Shown: positions 52,894 to 64,000 of the stretch, piece by piece
Layout of the letters: each line of letters starts with the position of its first letter
Numbering within the stretch: position 1 is the first letter of the stretch
Origin: Zygnema cylindricum
Lineage: Eukaryota; Streptophyta; Zygnematophyceae; Zygnematales; Zygnemataceae
Direction: 5' to 3'
NCBI GenBank assembly: GCA_037447655.1
Contig: JBBHKE010001155.1
Span: forward strand, 232,909-296,908
Length of the DNA: 64,000 bases
Notes under the pieces: generated by a model
Seen by the model: only the letters and a program-made list of their open reading frames with translations
Told to the model about the DNA's origin: nothing
Databases searched by the model: none
Translations under genes and position numbers: made by a program

Positions 52894-53866
52894 TGTAACA
52901 GTAATAGTGGATTGAACTTGTTCGTAAACGAGTATTTAAGTGTTACAAATATAAAGTTATGAATTTGGTAGACATCCGCGAAAGAATCGCACGATTTAGA
53001 GTTGTATTTTAAAGATATAGTGATTGGAGTATTTAGGCGACAGCGCGAGGTCAAAATAACGAGAGGGTGTTCATCGTAACAAGTTAAGGGTCAAACTAGC
53101 CATGGAATTTAAGGCGCACGTTGAAAAAGTACTAAATGAAACAATATTTCGTTTGGTACGCACGATGGTTCGTTTCGTACATTTTTTTGTACGAAACGAC
53201 ATTTTCACTTTATGGAATTTCGTAGGTAGTTTCGCGTGTGAAATTTGCGACAGACATTCGTGAGAAGTCGCGTTTCAATTGGCGCGCACTTTTGCACGTA
53301 AATGTTACGTAGTGAAATGTAGTGTTTGATTAGTTAGTGAATCCTACGTAGTTAGTAAGAGATTTCACACGTTTTTGCATTGGTGAGTTTGAGTCCTAGC
53401 TGATCAATGATTGGCCCAGGTAAAACCTATTCAATGGAGCGTTGACTCTGGCCTAGCTAGTTAAGGGCGATGATTGGATAAATAGTGAAGTCAAAGAGAA
53501 GAGTAGGCATCTTTTCCTTTGGGGAAAAGTTTGTGGAAATTCTGACTGATCTTCGTCTTGAGCGAATAATACCAAATTGGAGCAATGGCATTTTTGCACT
53601 GAAATCTCTTACAAACTAAGTAGTGTTTTAATAGTTAAGAGATAGAATATCTAAGAGTGAAGAGTAGTGGAAAATTCTTTAATAAGAAGGGTTGAGCCAC
53701 GAGGGCAAGAGACCAAGCTAATGTTATGTGGACAGAAGCTTCTTCTAATTTAAAGTTTATCCTTATGTGAGTGTTTTTCAAAGTGGATGTGTATTTTCAA
53801 ATGTGTGGAATGTGTGGTGGAAATTGGTTGTAGTAATGGGTTTTCTGAGAGGTAGGAAATCCTACA
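52894..53866 (+). repeat. 3' LTR of Gypsy-D
   Basis: TGTAACAGTAATAGTGG...GAAATCCTACA, collinear with the Gypsy-C LTRs including the CpG-rich block (TTTCGCGTGTGAAATTTGCG, TTGGCGCGC near 53280). No 5' LTR partner was found in the window, in line with the rearranged left half. Confidence 0.9.
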
Positions 53867-55242
53867 CGACCGTGCACAGTCTGTGACCACCGTGCACAAG
53901 GAGGAGACTTTTTAGAGACTGAACGTGTAAAAATAGGCCGCGTGGAAAAGGAAATAAAAATCAACGATGAGTGCTCGCGCATGTGCGTACACGTGGCAGG
54001 GGCCATGTGCCTTTCGCTAGGGTTGTTGCGAATCCGCCGAAATTATCCGGTCACGCTCCCACCATCAAAGTTTGCCATCGCCTTTTTATTGTTGCGTTTT
54101 GAAATTTTGGGTAGTACATTATAATACCCTATGTACAAGTCATTAATTACCTCCGCTGGTACCAATATTACCTTCGCTTGTACAAATATTACCTCTGTTT
54201 GTACAAATATTGCGTTCAAACTTTGCATTCTAAGATTCTTTGAAGATTTTAAGCATTTTAAATTTACTTACATGTTACCTACCAGAATGAGCCATGCAAA
54301 TAAAAAGTGGTTAACTGACGCGATCTAATGGAAGTCACGCTTACATAACAAGTTTATCGAGTTCTTGAACCGTTTCAATCATTTCAAAAGCTCCTTGCCC
54401 TAGGGCTAGAGAATTCCTCCAAAATATTGGAGGGGCGACAGTCACCTAAACACCATTTTAGGCGAGGGAGGCATTAGTGGTAGCGAGATACGCCCAAATG
54501 GAAGGCACCCCTTCAGTAAACTTTTCTGTACAGTTATCGAACCGCCTAATGGAAGGCCACCCTTATAAAAACTCACGAAAAAATAGTACGTTATTGTACG
54601 GTCAAGTACATATTACTCACTTTTTGTATGATGTAATTGCACCTTTATTTCCTAGGCCCTATCTGGCCGCTAAACATTTGCATCCATTGAGGGCAAACGT
54701 CATATGATGTGTATTGCCAGGTATCTGTTTTCGCCGTACATTGCACGCGGAAAAAAATGAAAAAAAGGCGGGGGCTCAATTCTTTGCGGCTATCTCACTA
54801 AGGGGAACCTTCCATCAGGCAAAAAGTGGGGTTGTTTACTAGAAAAAGTAACTTTTCGTACTAAGCCGTACTGTTTTTTTTTTTTTTTACAAAAAATGTT
54901 GATTAGAAATTCGTTAAGATTCTCCAAAAATTTTAGCAAAAACTTCCACTGTCTGATTTTTAATTTTCTCACGCAAACGCCATTTTTATCTAGTGTCTAG
55001 CTAGTCTCCTCCGACTGTCCTCAGGAGGACACTTTACGCTTACTTGACACGAGTATTGGTCCACTTGTAAATGTCAGAGTCGATCCACGACGGACTTGAT
55101 ATTATAAACCTACATGTGGCAAATGGCGTGTACCTTGTGACATTAAAGCCACTCTGTTCGATGACAAAATCTTGGTTGTATGACATCCTATCACGTCTCC
55201 GCTGGTACAGCGGTAATACATGAACGTACAAATGGTACATTC
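53867..55242. other. Intergenic DNA, distant repeat of 59352-60600
   Basis: No gene recognised. Some words recur in diverged form beyond Copia-E (for example 'cgcctaatggaaggccaccctta' near 54540 against 'cgcctgatggaaggttacccta' near 59668, and 'gagggcaaacgtca' near 54686 against 'gagggcatcttgacgtca' near 59773), so both regions may be copies of one unidentified repeat. It holds a 21-bp triple repeat (54146-54208) and an oligo-T run near 54875. Confidence 0.45.
54146..54208. repeat. Three tandem 21-bp units
   Basis: ATTACCTCCGCTGGTACCAAT, then two variants ending TTGTACAAAT, at 54146, 54167 and 54188. The 21-bp phase is exact. Confidence 0.9.
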
Positions 55243-56055
55243 TGTTGGTTTTGGAAACCTTTAGTCCTCTCTATATCTCGTGTGTGAGAAAGAGAGTCTA
55301 GACTTAGCCGCTTTTTGTGTACAGATTGAGTTGACGTAGACAAGATGTGGTGTGGTATGTAACTCCAAAAGGGAGTTCACAGATTTGGTACACTCTATGT
55401 ACACGTGTCGGTCCGTGGGGAAGTCAAGCTTGGTTGAGTTGGTTGACAAAGTACATATTTACTTGAGGGGCCAGATTTACACGTGGAGGTTCATCTTCGG
55501 TGATGAATGAATACGCGGACGGCGGACGGAGTTGGCCGTCATTTTTGGAATAGAAATATTGATCGTCATTTCAGCGGATTAACTTTCACTGCGTACTTTA
55601 GAAGCGGCTAGGGTTAAGGATTGATGTAAAAACTTGTACGGTAGATGGCGAGGTTTAGTTTGATTAATGTTTAGTGTACCGACACACCACGGTAAATGTG
55701 GTACGGTGTAGATCAGCTGTAGGTTCACTTTGTATATGTAGGACTTAGAATATTTTGGAGTTAGGAATTAAATGAATGGAAAATTGCGAAGCAGTTTTTG
55801 TGTCTTTTTGAATTGCAAGATCATTGTGATATTTTAGCAGAACCCTTAGAAATTCTGCATGTGGTTTCTTTGTTATACTGTTTATTTTGTGGCAAATTTA
55901 CAGATCTAGTGTGTGACTGGTTTGCTTGGGGATTCATTGTGAAGTCGGTCTTTTTGTGGTTTCCGTGAGAGTTTCATCTTTTGTAATATGAATATTATGG
56001 CAACTGCTGGTGCTTCTTCTTCCTCCTCTGGGTCACCGGTTGCCTCAAATCAACA
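55243..56055 (+). repeat. 5' LTR of Copia-E
   Basis: TGTTGGTTTTGG...CAAATCAACA, 813 bp, defined by the target duplication and by the matching tail at 59306. It has G-box-like ACACGTG near 55400 and 55474. The Gag ATG at 55988 lies 68 bases before the LTR end, so about 22 Gag residues are LTR-encoded. Confidence 0.88.
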
Positions 56056-56070
56056 GGTCACGGGCCCACC
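56056..56070 (+). other. Primer-binding site of Copia-E (half tRNAi-Met type)
   Basis: GGTCACGGGCCCACC directly after the LTR, two changes from GGTTATGGGCCCACC. It is read in frame as Gag V-T-G-P-P. Confidence 0.78.
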
Positions 56071-56588
56071 CTCACGGATCCCGGTGTTTAATGGCCAAAA
56101 ATATTTATATTGGGCGGATTTGACTAAGTCTTACCTTAAGCAAGTGAGATTGTATGATGTGATTTCCGGTGTTCTTCCGGATACGGATTCTGATTTTGAA
56201 AAGAAAAATGAGGATGCATTGCATGTTCTCAAACTACTCTTGTCCGAAGATCTGAACATGACATATATCAATATCTCTAAAGCATCTGACATATGGAAGC
56301 CTTTGCGTATATCAATATCTCTAAAGCATCTGACATATGGAAGCCTTTGCGGGAGTCATATGTCCTAGCTAGTGAGCAGAATGAGGTTATAACTACAGGG
56401 AAAATTTGGGATTATAAGTATACCAAGGGTGATATCAACTCCTATTGTAATGGCTTGAAGCTTTTGTCGTTGGAAAATGCATGTTCCGGGGGGAATTTTC
56501 CTCCCTATCATCAAGCTATGATTTTAATGAGAGGGCTTCCTGCTGAATATAAAGGAGCCGCAGAACAATTGAAAAGGTTGGAGAAGGC

Positions 56589-57854
56589 TGTTATTTTTGA
56601 AAAGTTAGTTTCGTGCGAACGCGACGTTTCGTGCGTACGCGATGTTTCGTGCGTGCGCGTGTTCGCGTGCGTACGCATTTACGCGATGTAGTGTGGAGGT
56701 TCGAATAGATTTGGTGATTGGGGGAGTTAGTGTACGAATGAAATTAATGTGACGTAAGGAACAAGTTGAGTGGTGCGGAATGAGTTGGGAAATGGACGGC
56801 GGATCGAGAAGTGATCCGATGTTAAATGTACGAAATGTTTAAAATGTACGCCGACCGTACATAACATAATGCGACATGCGGCATTTATTAAAAAGGACGC
56901 CGACAGTACGGAGCGTCTTATTTGACAGGTGTACTTTATTTGCGACAGCCGCATTTATTGCAATGGACGTGATTTTGGTACAAATAAGATTTTGAAGGTA
57001 CAACATCATTTCGGCAGGTGGTTCGAACTACACGTGGAGGGCGGACAGCGTCCGCCGATATTTTCAAGGGATCGCATTGTTTGATGACGTGTTATCAAGT
57101 GGACCGTACTTTTGTGATGTCGGTTCACTGCGTGGTTTCGTCTACAAGTGACTAAGCAAGTTGTCACTTAGCGGCCGAATTTTGCGGACCCGTCGCTGTA
57201 CATATTTGAAGAAACATTTTCTTGTCGTATGTGTATTAATAAATTAGAGTTGATTATGATGTTTATATTTATGTGGTCAATTAGGGTTTCGACAGTTTAA
57301 TTTGTGTGTCGTATTTGCAGACAAGTGTACGCTTACGATTGCTTGACTTTCAGGTGTACGCTTACGATTAGTTTATTCTTAATAATAGGTTATCATGATT
57401 TAATACGACTTAGTGGAAGCTACGCTGGATACTTTGACAGTTAGAGATTTGTTGACAGTTCACAAGTGTATATATAGCAATGAGCTTTGTTAGGAATAAT
57501 ATCAATGCTGGTTAGTAAAGTGGGGACCAAAGATGTAGTATTTTAGGGATGTCGATTAGGTCATGCACTTTGAATGATATAATGATTATTTGATTATACT
57601 TTGATTATACTTTTGTTTATGTGTGATGCATTCGTTTGTTATTATTTATTTATGTTATTTTATATATGTTTGATATGCATTGTTTATGCATTTGTCCCAG
57701 GGTTTGTTTATGTTGATGATTCCATCAAACCTTAGTTGATGTATGTTAAATGGAGGATGCATTTCAAATGATTGTTCATTGGCCTAGCTTCGCTTAGCTT
57801 TTTGCATGATAGTTTGGGTGGCTTCTGCGATCTATTTTAGACCAAAGAACAACA
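56589..57854 (+). mobile_element. Solo LTR-F inside Copia-E gag
   Basis: 1266 bp, TGTTATTTTTG...AGAACAACA, with target duplication AAGGC (56584-56588 and 57855-57859). Removing it together with one duplication copy restores the Gag reading frame across the site. The first 100 bp carry a CpG-rich tandem of TTTCGTGCG(T/A)ACGCGA words. A G-box-like ACACGTGG lies near 57029. A partial second copy is at 29001-29629, which supports the orientation shown only relative to that copy. Confidence 0.9.
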
Positions 57855-58117
57855 AAGGCTAGATGGAATATAACTGTAGTTGAAGCTTACATTCTAGAGA
57901 AAGAGGCAACTCATGTAGCATTGAATGGTGGAAAATCAGCGGTAGCGTACAATGCTCAGACATATAGGCCGGCTGGATTTTCCGAAAATATGAACTTCAC
58001 CCCTAATCCTAATTATAGGCAATATGATAGGTGTGTCTATTGCTTCGGTCAAGGTCATGTTTTCCGGCTGTGCCCAGCATTTATAAAAGCGTGTGAAATA
58101 GGAATTTACCGTGCGGG

Positions 58118-59305
58118 ATGAAAGGTGTGATCGGAGGAACCACCTTCAAATGGGTCAACACCAAACTGCCGGTGAAAAATTCGACGTTCCTTGCATTTGA
58201 TGAGACGCCACAAGACGAATCGATGGGGGGAAAAGATGATGTGGTAAGATTTTCGCAATCGGAAGATGATGAGTTCTTTGCCCTTGCAAAAGATCTTATG
58301 GAGGGGCCTCAAGAGAATGGATGGATTATGGACTCCGCGTGCTCTTCCCACATGTGGGGCAACCGGGCTTACTTCCAAACCCTTACTCTGATTCCGACTC
58401 GTCGAATCTACTACGCGGATGATAGCGTTGTGGAGGCTACGGCAAAAGGAAGCGTGGAGTTAGCATGTGACATCAATGGTCAGATTGTAAAGAGAACCTT
58501 ACATGATGTTCTCTACATTCCAAAGTTTAAGAAAAATTTGTTTTCCACTTCTGTGGCTGAAATGAAAGGATTTGAAACTTTGCAAAAGAATGGGAAGAAG
58601 GTAGTAAGCAAAGATAGGAGAGTAGCCTTGGTAGGAACTAGAGGCCCAAAATTGTTGTACCGGATGGACTTGGCTAATGAAATTGACTTTGCATACTCAA
58701 GTGTCCTTCCGTAAAATGTTTTGTGGCATAAGAGGCTCGATCATGTTCATCACGAAAAACTTGATAAAATGGTGAAACACAAAATGATAGATGGGGTCAT
58801 ATTAGGACAAAAAGATTCTCATGTATGTGATGGTTGTGCTTTAGGAAGCTTTACAAGCTGCCCCTACCTCAAACCGCGGATAACCGGGCTATAGATTTGC
58901 TGCAAATTATTCATTCGGACGTGTGGGGACCGTCTAAAGTCCCTTCCCTTAGTGGCAACCGGTTTCTAGTTACATTTACGGATGACTTCTCGCGGTACAA
59001 CCGAGTTTACTTCATGAAGGAGAAGAGTGAAGTGTTCACTCACTTCAAGCATTTCCGGACGTGGGCGGAAAAGCTTCACGGGAAGCCGATTCTCTCTCTT
59101 CGGTCCGACAACGGGGGAGAATATATTTCGAATGCATTCTCGGATTATTTAAGGGAACACGGCATATCTCGTCAGTTTACAGTTCCCTATACTCTGGAGC
59201 AAAACGGAGTATCCGAAAGACTTAACCGGACTTTAACGGAGAGTGCAAAATCTATGATGTTGGATAAAGGGATAGATTTCAAGTTTTGGGGTGAGGCTTT
59301 CTTTT
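58118..59305 (+). pseudogene. Copia-E protease and integrase (truncated)
   Basis: Protease in frame 58118-58714: GWIMDSACSSHMWG, with the expected DSGA read as DSAC, so activity is doubtful; LHDVLYIPKFKKNLFSTS follows. The pre-integrase finger LWHKRLDHVHHEKL...CDGCALG spans a stop near 58712 and a frameshift near 58850. Integrase frame 58834-59305: IIHSDVWGPS, FTDDFSRYNRVYFM, LRSDNGGEYIS and EQNGVSERLNRTLTESAKSMM, so the DDE triad is complete. At 59306 the frame runs into the 3' LTR tail. Confidence 0.87.
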
Positions 59306-59351
59306 GTGCTTCTTCTTCCTCCTCTGGGTCATCGGTTGCCTCAAATCAACA
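59306..59351 (+). repeat. 3' LTR tail of Copia-E
   Basis: 46 bp matching 56010-56055 with one C/T difference, ending AATCAACA next to CATTC. Confidence 0.9.
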
Positions 59352-61913
59352 CATTCATGGACATTTGTACAAATTTTTATTTTCCAACGGTTTTCGTAAC
59401 CGTTGGTACAATGACAAATACAAGGACGTACAGATTGTACATTAGCGTGACGTTATTAGATATTTTAATCTGCGTCCGCCCGTACAGATACGCAGTTGCG
59501 ATTTTGTCCTTTTCAAAACTTTCATTATTCCCGGGCGGCTCAAGAGGATCCTACGTGGTACCAGTTGCAATCTAACACGTAAACAGTGTTTTCTTCGCTT
59601 GCATGACCTGCTGGAAAGGTGTTACAAATATTACTGCCAGTAAACGTGACCGTACGATTACTGGGAACGCCTGATGGAAGGTTACCCTAATTGAGCATTT
59701 GAGCTCGTGCATATTTGTTTTTTGCGGGTCATACCTTCTTCAAAAACAACTGTGTTGTACGCTATGCTGTTTAGAGGGCATCTTGACGTCAAATGACATC
59801 ATCAAAAGCATCCGTACCTAATCCAAAAATCTTGAAACGTTCTTAAATATTTCGTACGACCGTTCCACACCTCAGTGACACGTGTACTTTCAAGGTGTAA
59901 TTTTTTTCCCAATTCGGTCAAAAAAACTGCATGACGAAGACGACTTCCGATGGTGAACTACAGTACACCGCGAATCTTAAAATTAGAGTTAATAGCACTA
60001 ATTATTTTTTGTCATTTTTTACACTAATTATTTCTCTACTCTAATTACGTAACACAGTGGACAGTAAACTGTCTTGTTTTAACGCATGTAACCGTAGAAA
60101 TGGTCGGCCGCCAGCTCCACACGGGATTGTTGTTTTTTATCGATCTCAATGGTACGGAAGACAGGATTTTATCATATTGTTCATCATAGAAGTTTCGTGT
60201 GAATGTCGGTAATAAGATTGGAGGTTACTTGACACTTGCCCACTTGCGTCCGATTGCGCCTCGATTTTGTAAGAAGAGGATTTTCATCTTTGTCGCATTT
60301 ACCTAAAAATTAGAAACACATTTGGTTTTTTCTTAAACATTTTTTGTCCTCAGCGTCCGCGGCCAATCTCTCGTTTGAGTCGTTTCACTTATTTTTGTCT
60401 CGTCCCAAAACAAGAGAGCTCACACCAGCTGTTGATCATTGTTGTGAACTCCAAAACGAAATCTAAGCTGCTCGGGTGTTGACTCTCAGGTGTCAAATCC
60501 GTAAGGGCATATTACCATGTAACCGAAACTTAGTCTTGCTTCTTTGTTTTTTAGCTAAGATTTTCCGAAGTACTTTTCAGGGCGTTCCTATGTAACGCAA
60601 TGAAATCCTCACTTTAAATTGTGACGGATGTAGACGAGAGTGTAATTTGTGACGGTTGTAGACGACGACAAAATTGGCGGCAATTGATGACGTTTACAAA
60701 ATACCGATGGTTGTAGACTTCTAGTTTCTTGTGACATTATACATGTCAGGGTTTGTGACATTTTGACGCCATGCTCACTTGTGATAGCGTAAATGTCACT
60801 AACTACGCAACTTTCCGCCATGGTTTCCCGATTTTGTTTTTTTTGTCTTTTCTCACTCTACCTGCCATCAAACTACTCCCAAAGATAGCCAAAAGTAGTC
60901 TTTTTTAGAGATCTTTCACTTGATACCATTATTGTCGTTATTCATTCCAAAAATTGTGAGGTAAATGGGGTAGTGGGAGAGGGAGAGAGAGAGACGCGCC
61001 TTCACGGGCTTCGCTTTTGCAAAATGGCATCCGTTGCTCAAAAACTCCTCCACGGCTCTTGCACATGACAAAGTCCGCACAAGCTGTAAACAAACGCTGG
61101 TTTTTTTCCTTGCCACCCCGCATTCGGCAAAAAAAAATTCAAAAGAGTGTGACGCGTGCCACACTGTCTTCCTATTCGCTCATAACTTGTTACTTTACCT
61201 AAGATCAGCGCGCGAAGTGACTTTAGAAAAGTTTGAAGATGAACTGAAGTGACGCGAAGTGGGTTGATAGCAAGACGGCAAACTGTAGTACATTCAAAGC
61301 TGAAAGATGGTGCACATTGTACTGTCGTGTTTTCATTTTTTGGGTACGGCTGAAGAAGTTCTCACTGCAAACTAAATTTTGGACGAAAACTACTGAAAAT
61401 AACCAGTACTTTATCACATGGGAACATGCCCTAAGTCTCTTTAAGACTATTGGCAGACGCATCCACATTCCAGTCAAGGTGGTAAACTCCACATTCATGA
61501 TGTTGTGTACACTGTGGAACTGGGTATCGTGAGATGTAATGCTTTACTGAATCATCAATTTTCTAATCACTTTACTTCTTAACATATGTTCCCATGTGTT
61601 AAACTACGTGTTTTCCCTTGTCTTTGAGTCCAAACCAGAGCTTGCAACAGCAAAATCTCATGACATACAAATAAAATGTCAAAACTATAGTACAATTTGG
61701 GTAATATTGAAACTTAAAATGTAGTACAACTTGTCGCCTTACTCTTCTCGACCCAATGCGACGTATTTCCAGCACATTTAAAAACTTCACCTAAAGACAA
61801 CTTGCGAATTGATTAGTTTAAAGTAACGGTCGAACAACGAGTAAGATTATGTTTTTGCAAGTGTTATAGAATTTTAAAACAGATTTGCAAAGCGCAGGGA
61901 ACACAAGAAAAAA
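59352..61913. other. Intergenic DNA, no gene recognised
   Basis: Open frames are all under 100 codons and lack recognisable domains. 59352-60000 has diverged matches to 53867-55242. Near 60622-60665 a GTGACGG(A/T)TGTAGACGA unit occurs twice. It may include unrecognised exons or regulatory DNA of the SRPK neighbourhood, but nothing in the sequence shows this. Confidence 0.45.
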
Positions 61914-62912
61914 CGAGGAGAGGAGAGGAGAGGGCAAGGAGGGGAGGAGAGGGGAGGAAAGAAGAGCAAAGGAGAGAAGAGGAGAGGAGAGGAGATAAGG
62001 GGAGTCGAAGAGAGGAGAGGAGAGGAGAGGGCACAGAAGGGAGGGGAGGGGAGGGGAGGGGAGGGGAGGGGAGGGGGAGGGGGAGAGGGAGGGGGAGGGG
62101 GGGCGAGGGGGAGGGGGGGGGGAGGGGGAGGGGGAGGGGGAGGGGGAGGGGGAGGGAGAGGGAGAGGGAGAGGGAGAGGGAGAGGGAGAGGGAGAGGGAG
62201 AGGGAGAGGGAGAGGGAGAGGGAGAGGGAGAGGGAGAGGGAGAGGGAGAGGGAGAGGGAGAGGGAGAGGGAGAGGGAGAGGGAGAGGGAGAGGGAGAGGG
62301 AGAGGGGAGGGAGAGGGAGAGGGAGAGGGAGAGGGAGAGGGAGAGGGAGAGGGAGAGGGAGAGGGAGAGGGAGAGGGAGAGGGAGAGGGAGAGGGAGAGG
62401 GGGAGGGAGAGGGAGAGGGAGAGGGAGAGGGAGAGGGAGAGGGAGAGGGAGAGGGAGAGGGGGAGGGAGAGGGAGAGGGAGAGGGAGAGGGAGAGGGAGA
62501 GGGGGAGGGAGAGGGAGAGGGGGGAGGGGGAGGGGGAGGGGGAGGGGGAGGGGGAGGGGGAGAGGGAGGGGAGAGGGGGAGGGGGAGGGGGAGGGGGAGG
62601 GGGAGGGGGAGGGGGAGGGGGAGGGGGAGGGGGAGGGGGAGGGGGAGGGGGAGGGGGAGGGGGAGGGGGAGGGGGAGGGGGAGGGGGAGGTGGAGGGAGA
62701 GGGGGAGGGAGAGGGGGAGGGAGAGGGAGAGGGAGAGGGAGAGGGAGAGGGAGAGGGAGAGGGAGAGGGAGGGAGAGGGAGAGGGAGAGGGAGAGGGAGA
62801 GGGAGAGGGAGAGGGAGAGGGAGAGGGAGAGGGAGAGGGAGAGGGAGAGGGAGAGGGGGAGGGGGAGGTGGAGGGAGAGGGAGAGGGAGAGGGAGAGGAG
62901 AGGGAGAGAGAG
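61914..62912. repeat. 1-kb GGGAGA / GGGGGA microsatellite tract
   Basis: Hexanucleotide GGGAGA repeats (about 62155-62520 and 62695-62900) and GGGGGA repeats (about 62065-62155 and 62520-62690), led in by GAGGAGAGG. Nearly pure purine on the + strand. Every frame is long and open only because of composition. It has strong triplex and G-quadruplex potential and lies about 0.5 kb past the stop codon of SRPK. Confidence 0.95.
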
Positions 62913-63193
62913 TGTCATTTACAGGTATACCAATATCCTCCCCAACACTTATCATTATACCTAGGAATTCATTCCTTTTAAGTGCCCATTGTGTTCCTCT
63001 ATTTTTTCCTCAGGGGTTTTCTAACAAATCACTATTGTTCATTAAACCTAGACATTTACTGCAAGTGTCCTTTTTTTTGATGTTTTTCATAGAAGGTTTG
63101 CTAACAACATTACATGGAACAGCTATTTTTCCGTTCCAGTTCAGAGCCTCTTAAACGCAGTACGTATCTCATTATGATTATCACCTCCGCTCA

Positions 63194-63231
63194 CACTCTC
63201 TCTCTTTCTCTTTCTCTCTTTCTCTCTCTCT
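63194..63231. repeat. CT microsatellite
   Basis: CTCTCTCTTTCTCTTTCTC-type tract on the + strand, downstream of the SRPK stop codon. Confidence 0.85.
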
Positions 63232-63400
63232 ACCCCTCACAAACAACAAATAAAGTGGGCCAAAAAATCTAACACCTACAAAGAACATTTACCTGACCGA
63301 TTCGATGTCTTAAAACAGAATCAATAGTTTTGAGAAAGTTTATGTTTCAACATAAGCAACACACTACAACTTACGTTAACGAATTTGTCCTATGTACCGC

Positions 63401-64000
63401 TTAGCCTCCTAAGATTGCCCCCGTCCCGGAACTTTGTCCTTTTCCTCGATTAGTCGATTCTCTACTTGGACCCCCATCAACATCCTCGGAGTTTCCTGGT
63501 TGGGTGCCTACAATGGCTACATGTTCCATGGCGGCCTCAGCCTGAGCCAATAAGGCTTCTCCATTTCCACCCATACCACCTCTCTTTCTCCCGGCTCCTC
63601 TGTCTCTCTCCTTCTCTGCCTCTGTTCGACGACCCGCGTCCCATATTTTACTTCCCTCCGATGGTTGTACCCCTCTGAAATTTCCCACTCCTCCGATTCC
63701 CTGTCTCCTCTCCTCTTTCTTCATGGTATCGTCGCCCATGTCCTCCACTCTTAACATATCCCTCTCATCTCTCTCTCGCTCTTGGTCCTGAAGGGAAATT
63801 GGTAAAGCTACTCCATCTGGATTGAGCCATGGATGAGCCAGAGCTTGACGAGCCGTGGCACGTCTTTCTGGTACATAGTCTAAAAGAGGAGTTAGAAAGG
63901 CTGTCATTTCAAGAGACTCCTTCTCCGAAAAGTTGTATTTTTCAACAAAAACACGGTCGAGTGGCCAATATCGCAATCGTCGAATGTGGCGAAGCTCTCC
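63401..64000 (-). CDS. SR-protein kinase (SRPK), C-terminal part of last exon, runs off the window
   Basis: Serine/arginine-protein kinase of the CMGC group. SRPKs phosphorylate SR splicing factors and so control their nuclear entry and pre-mRNA splicing. Reading leftwards from the window edge, the frame opens in GELRHIRRLRYWPLDRV, a stretch typical of SRPKs after the split kinase insert. Then come VEKYNFSEKESLEMTAFL, LDYVPERRATARQALAHPWLN (kinase subdomain XI with its conserved Arg and HPWL) and a C-terminal tail of about 135 residues, rich in Glu/Arg then Gly/Ser, ending ...GTGAILGG with TAA at 63401-63403. The ATP site, the catalytic Asp and any spacer exons lie outside the window. It is the only convincing host gene here. 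It is open and unbroken, with less AT-rich codon use than the transposon remnants. Confidence 0.9.
   Translation of the reverse strand, partial: GELRHIRRLRYWPLDRVFVEKYNFSEKESLEMTAFLTPLLDYVPERRATARQALAHPWLNPDGVALPISLQDQERERDERDMLRVEDMGDDTMKKEERRQGIGGVGNFRGVQPSEGSKIWDAGRRTEAEKERDRGAGRKRGGMGGNGEALLAQAEAAMEHVAIVGTQPGNSEDVDGGPSRESTNRGKGQSSGTGAILGG

Larger units (their letters stand above)
55988..58110 (+). pseudogene. Copia-E gag (split by solo LTR-F)
   Basis: Starts at ATG 55988: a serine-rich N-terminus (ASSSSSGSPVASNQ), then VTGPPSRIPVFNG and the DUF4219-like YLYWADLTKSYL block. A local direct duplication of about 55 bp (around 56265-56350, repeating INISKASDIWKPLR) shifts the frame. The frame resumes (ESYVLASEQNEVITTGKIWDYK; MILMRGLPAEYKG) until the LTR-F insertion at 56589. 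After 57854 it continues (RWNITVVEAYILEKE) to a zinc knuckle CVYCFGQGHVFRLC near 58035 and ends near 58107. Confidence 0.87.
55243..59351 (+). mobile_element. Copia-E, internally deleted copia element carrying a solo LTR
   Basis: 5' LTR 55243-56055, gag, protease and integrase, then a direct junction to the last 46 bp of a 3' LTR (59306-59351). The target duplication CATTC is intact on both sides (55238-55242 and 59352-59356). Gag is interrupted by solo LTR-F (56589-57854). The 46-bp tail differs from the 5' LTR by one base. Reverse transcriptase and RNase H are absent. It uses the same half-tRNA-type primer-binding site as family A. Confidence 0.92.

Noticed and set aside
61818-62955. Two overlapping open frames of more than 360 codons on the minus strand, rich in Pro, Ser and Leu
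   Set aside because: They are translations of the GGGAGA/GGGGGA tract; all frames are open because the repeat lacks stop codons. Not genes.

Overview
The window looks like repeat-rich nuclear DNA from a land plant or close streptophyte. The evidence is: LTR retrotransposons with plant-type Gag and Pol; one primer-binding site that is a perfect 15-nt complement of the anticodon arm of plant initiator tRNA-Met; plant-style G-boxes in the LTRs; a hAT-type MITE; and one host gene, the 3' end of a plant-like SR-protein kinase (SRPK), at the right edge on the minus strand. The species cannot be named from the sequence. There is no sign of bacterial or organellar DNA. Almost everything between 2.9 and 59.4 kb is transposable-element sequence, much of it nested and broken, so most open frames are pieces of dead elements.

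Layout. 1-2943: AT-rich DNA with local repeats, including a roughly 700-bp array of small palindromes. 2944-4105: solo LTR (family A'). 4811-12031: Copia-A1, minus strand, full length but dead, with a solo LTR (H) in its 3' LTR. 12067-27972: Copia-B1, bounded by the 5-bp target duplication CCATT; it carries a 1.27-kb internal duplication of pol and a nested block (18093-27240) that contains the full-length Copia-A2 (21021-27240). 29001-39259: LTR-F fragment, then truncated Copia-B2, whose 3' LTR was hit by the full-length Gypsy-C (31367-39153, TSD GTACA). 39966-40389: hAT MITE (TSD CTTTCTAG). 40546-43532: Copia-A3 (TSD CACTT), internally deleted. 44527-53866: Gypsy-D, a relative of C whose gag-protease half is inverted relative to pol and whose pol is split by a solo A' LTR. 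55243-59351: Copia-E (TSD CATTC), whose gag is split by solo LTR-F (TSD AAGGC). 59352-61913: no recognised gene. 61914-62912: a 1-kb GGGAGA-type tract. 63401-64000: SRPK 3' end.

Most notable biology. Copia families A and E appear to prime reverse transcription with a half tRNA: the sequence directly after their 5' LTR pairs with the anticodon arm of tRNAi-Met rather than with the tRNA 3' end. This is the hemivirus strategy known from Drosophila copia, yeast Ty5 and Volvox Osser. The same bases are read as Gag codons, and the Gag frame opens inside the 5' LTR. The LTRs of these families also carry a degenerate antisense tRNA-like module and a conserved G-box. Three unrelated copies (A3, B2, E) share one fate: gag or integrase is fused directly to the tail of the 3' LTR, while A3 and E keep intact target duplications.
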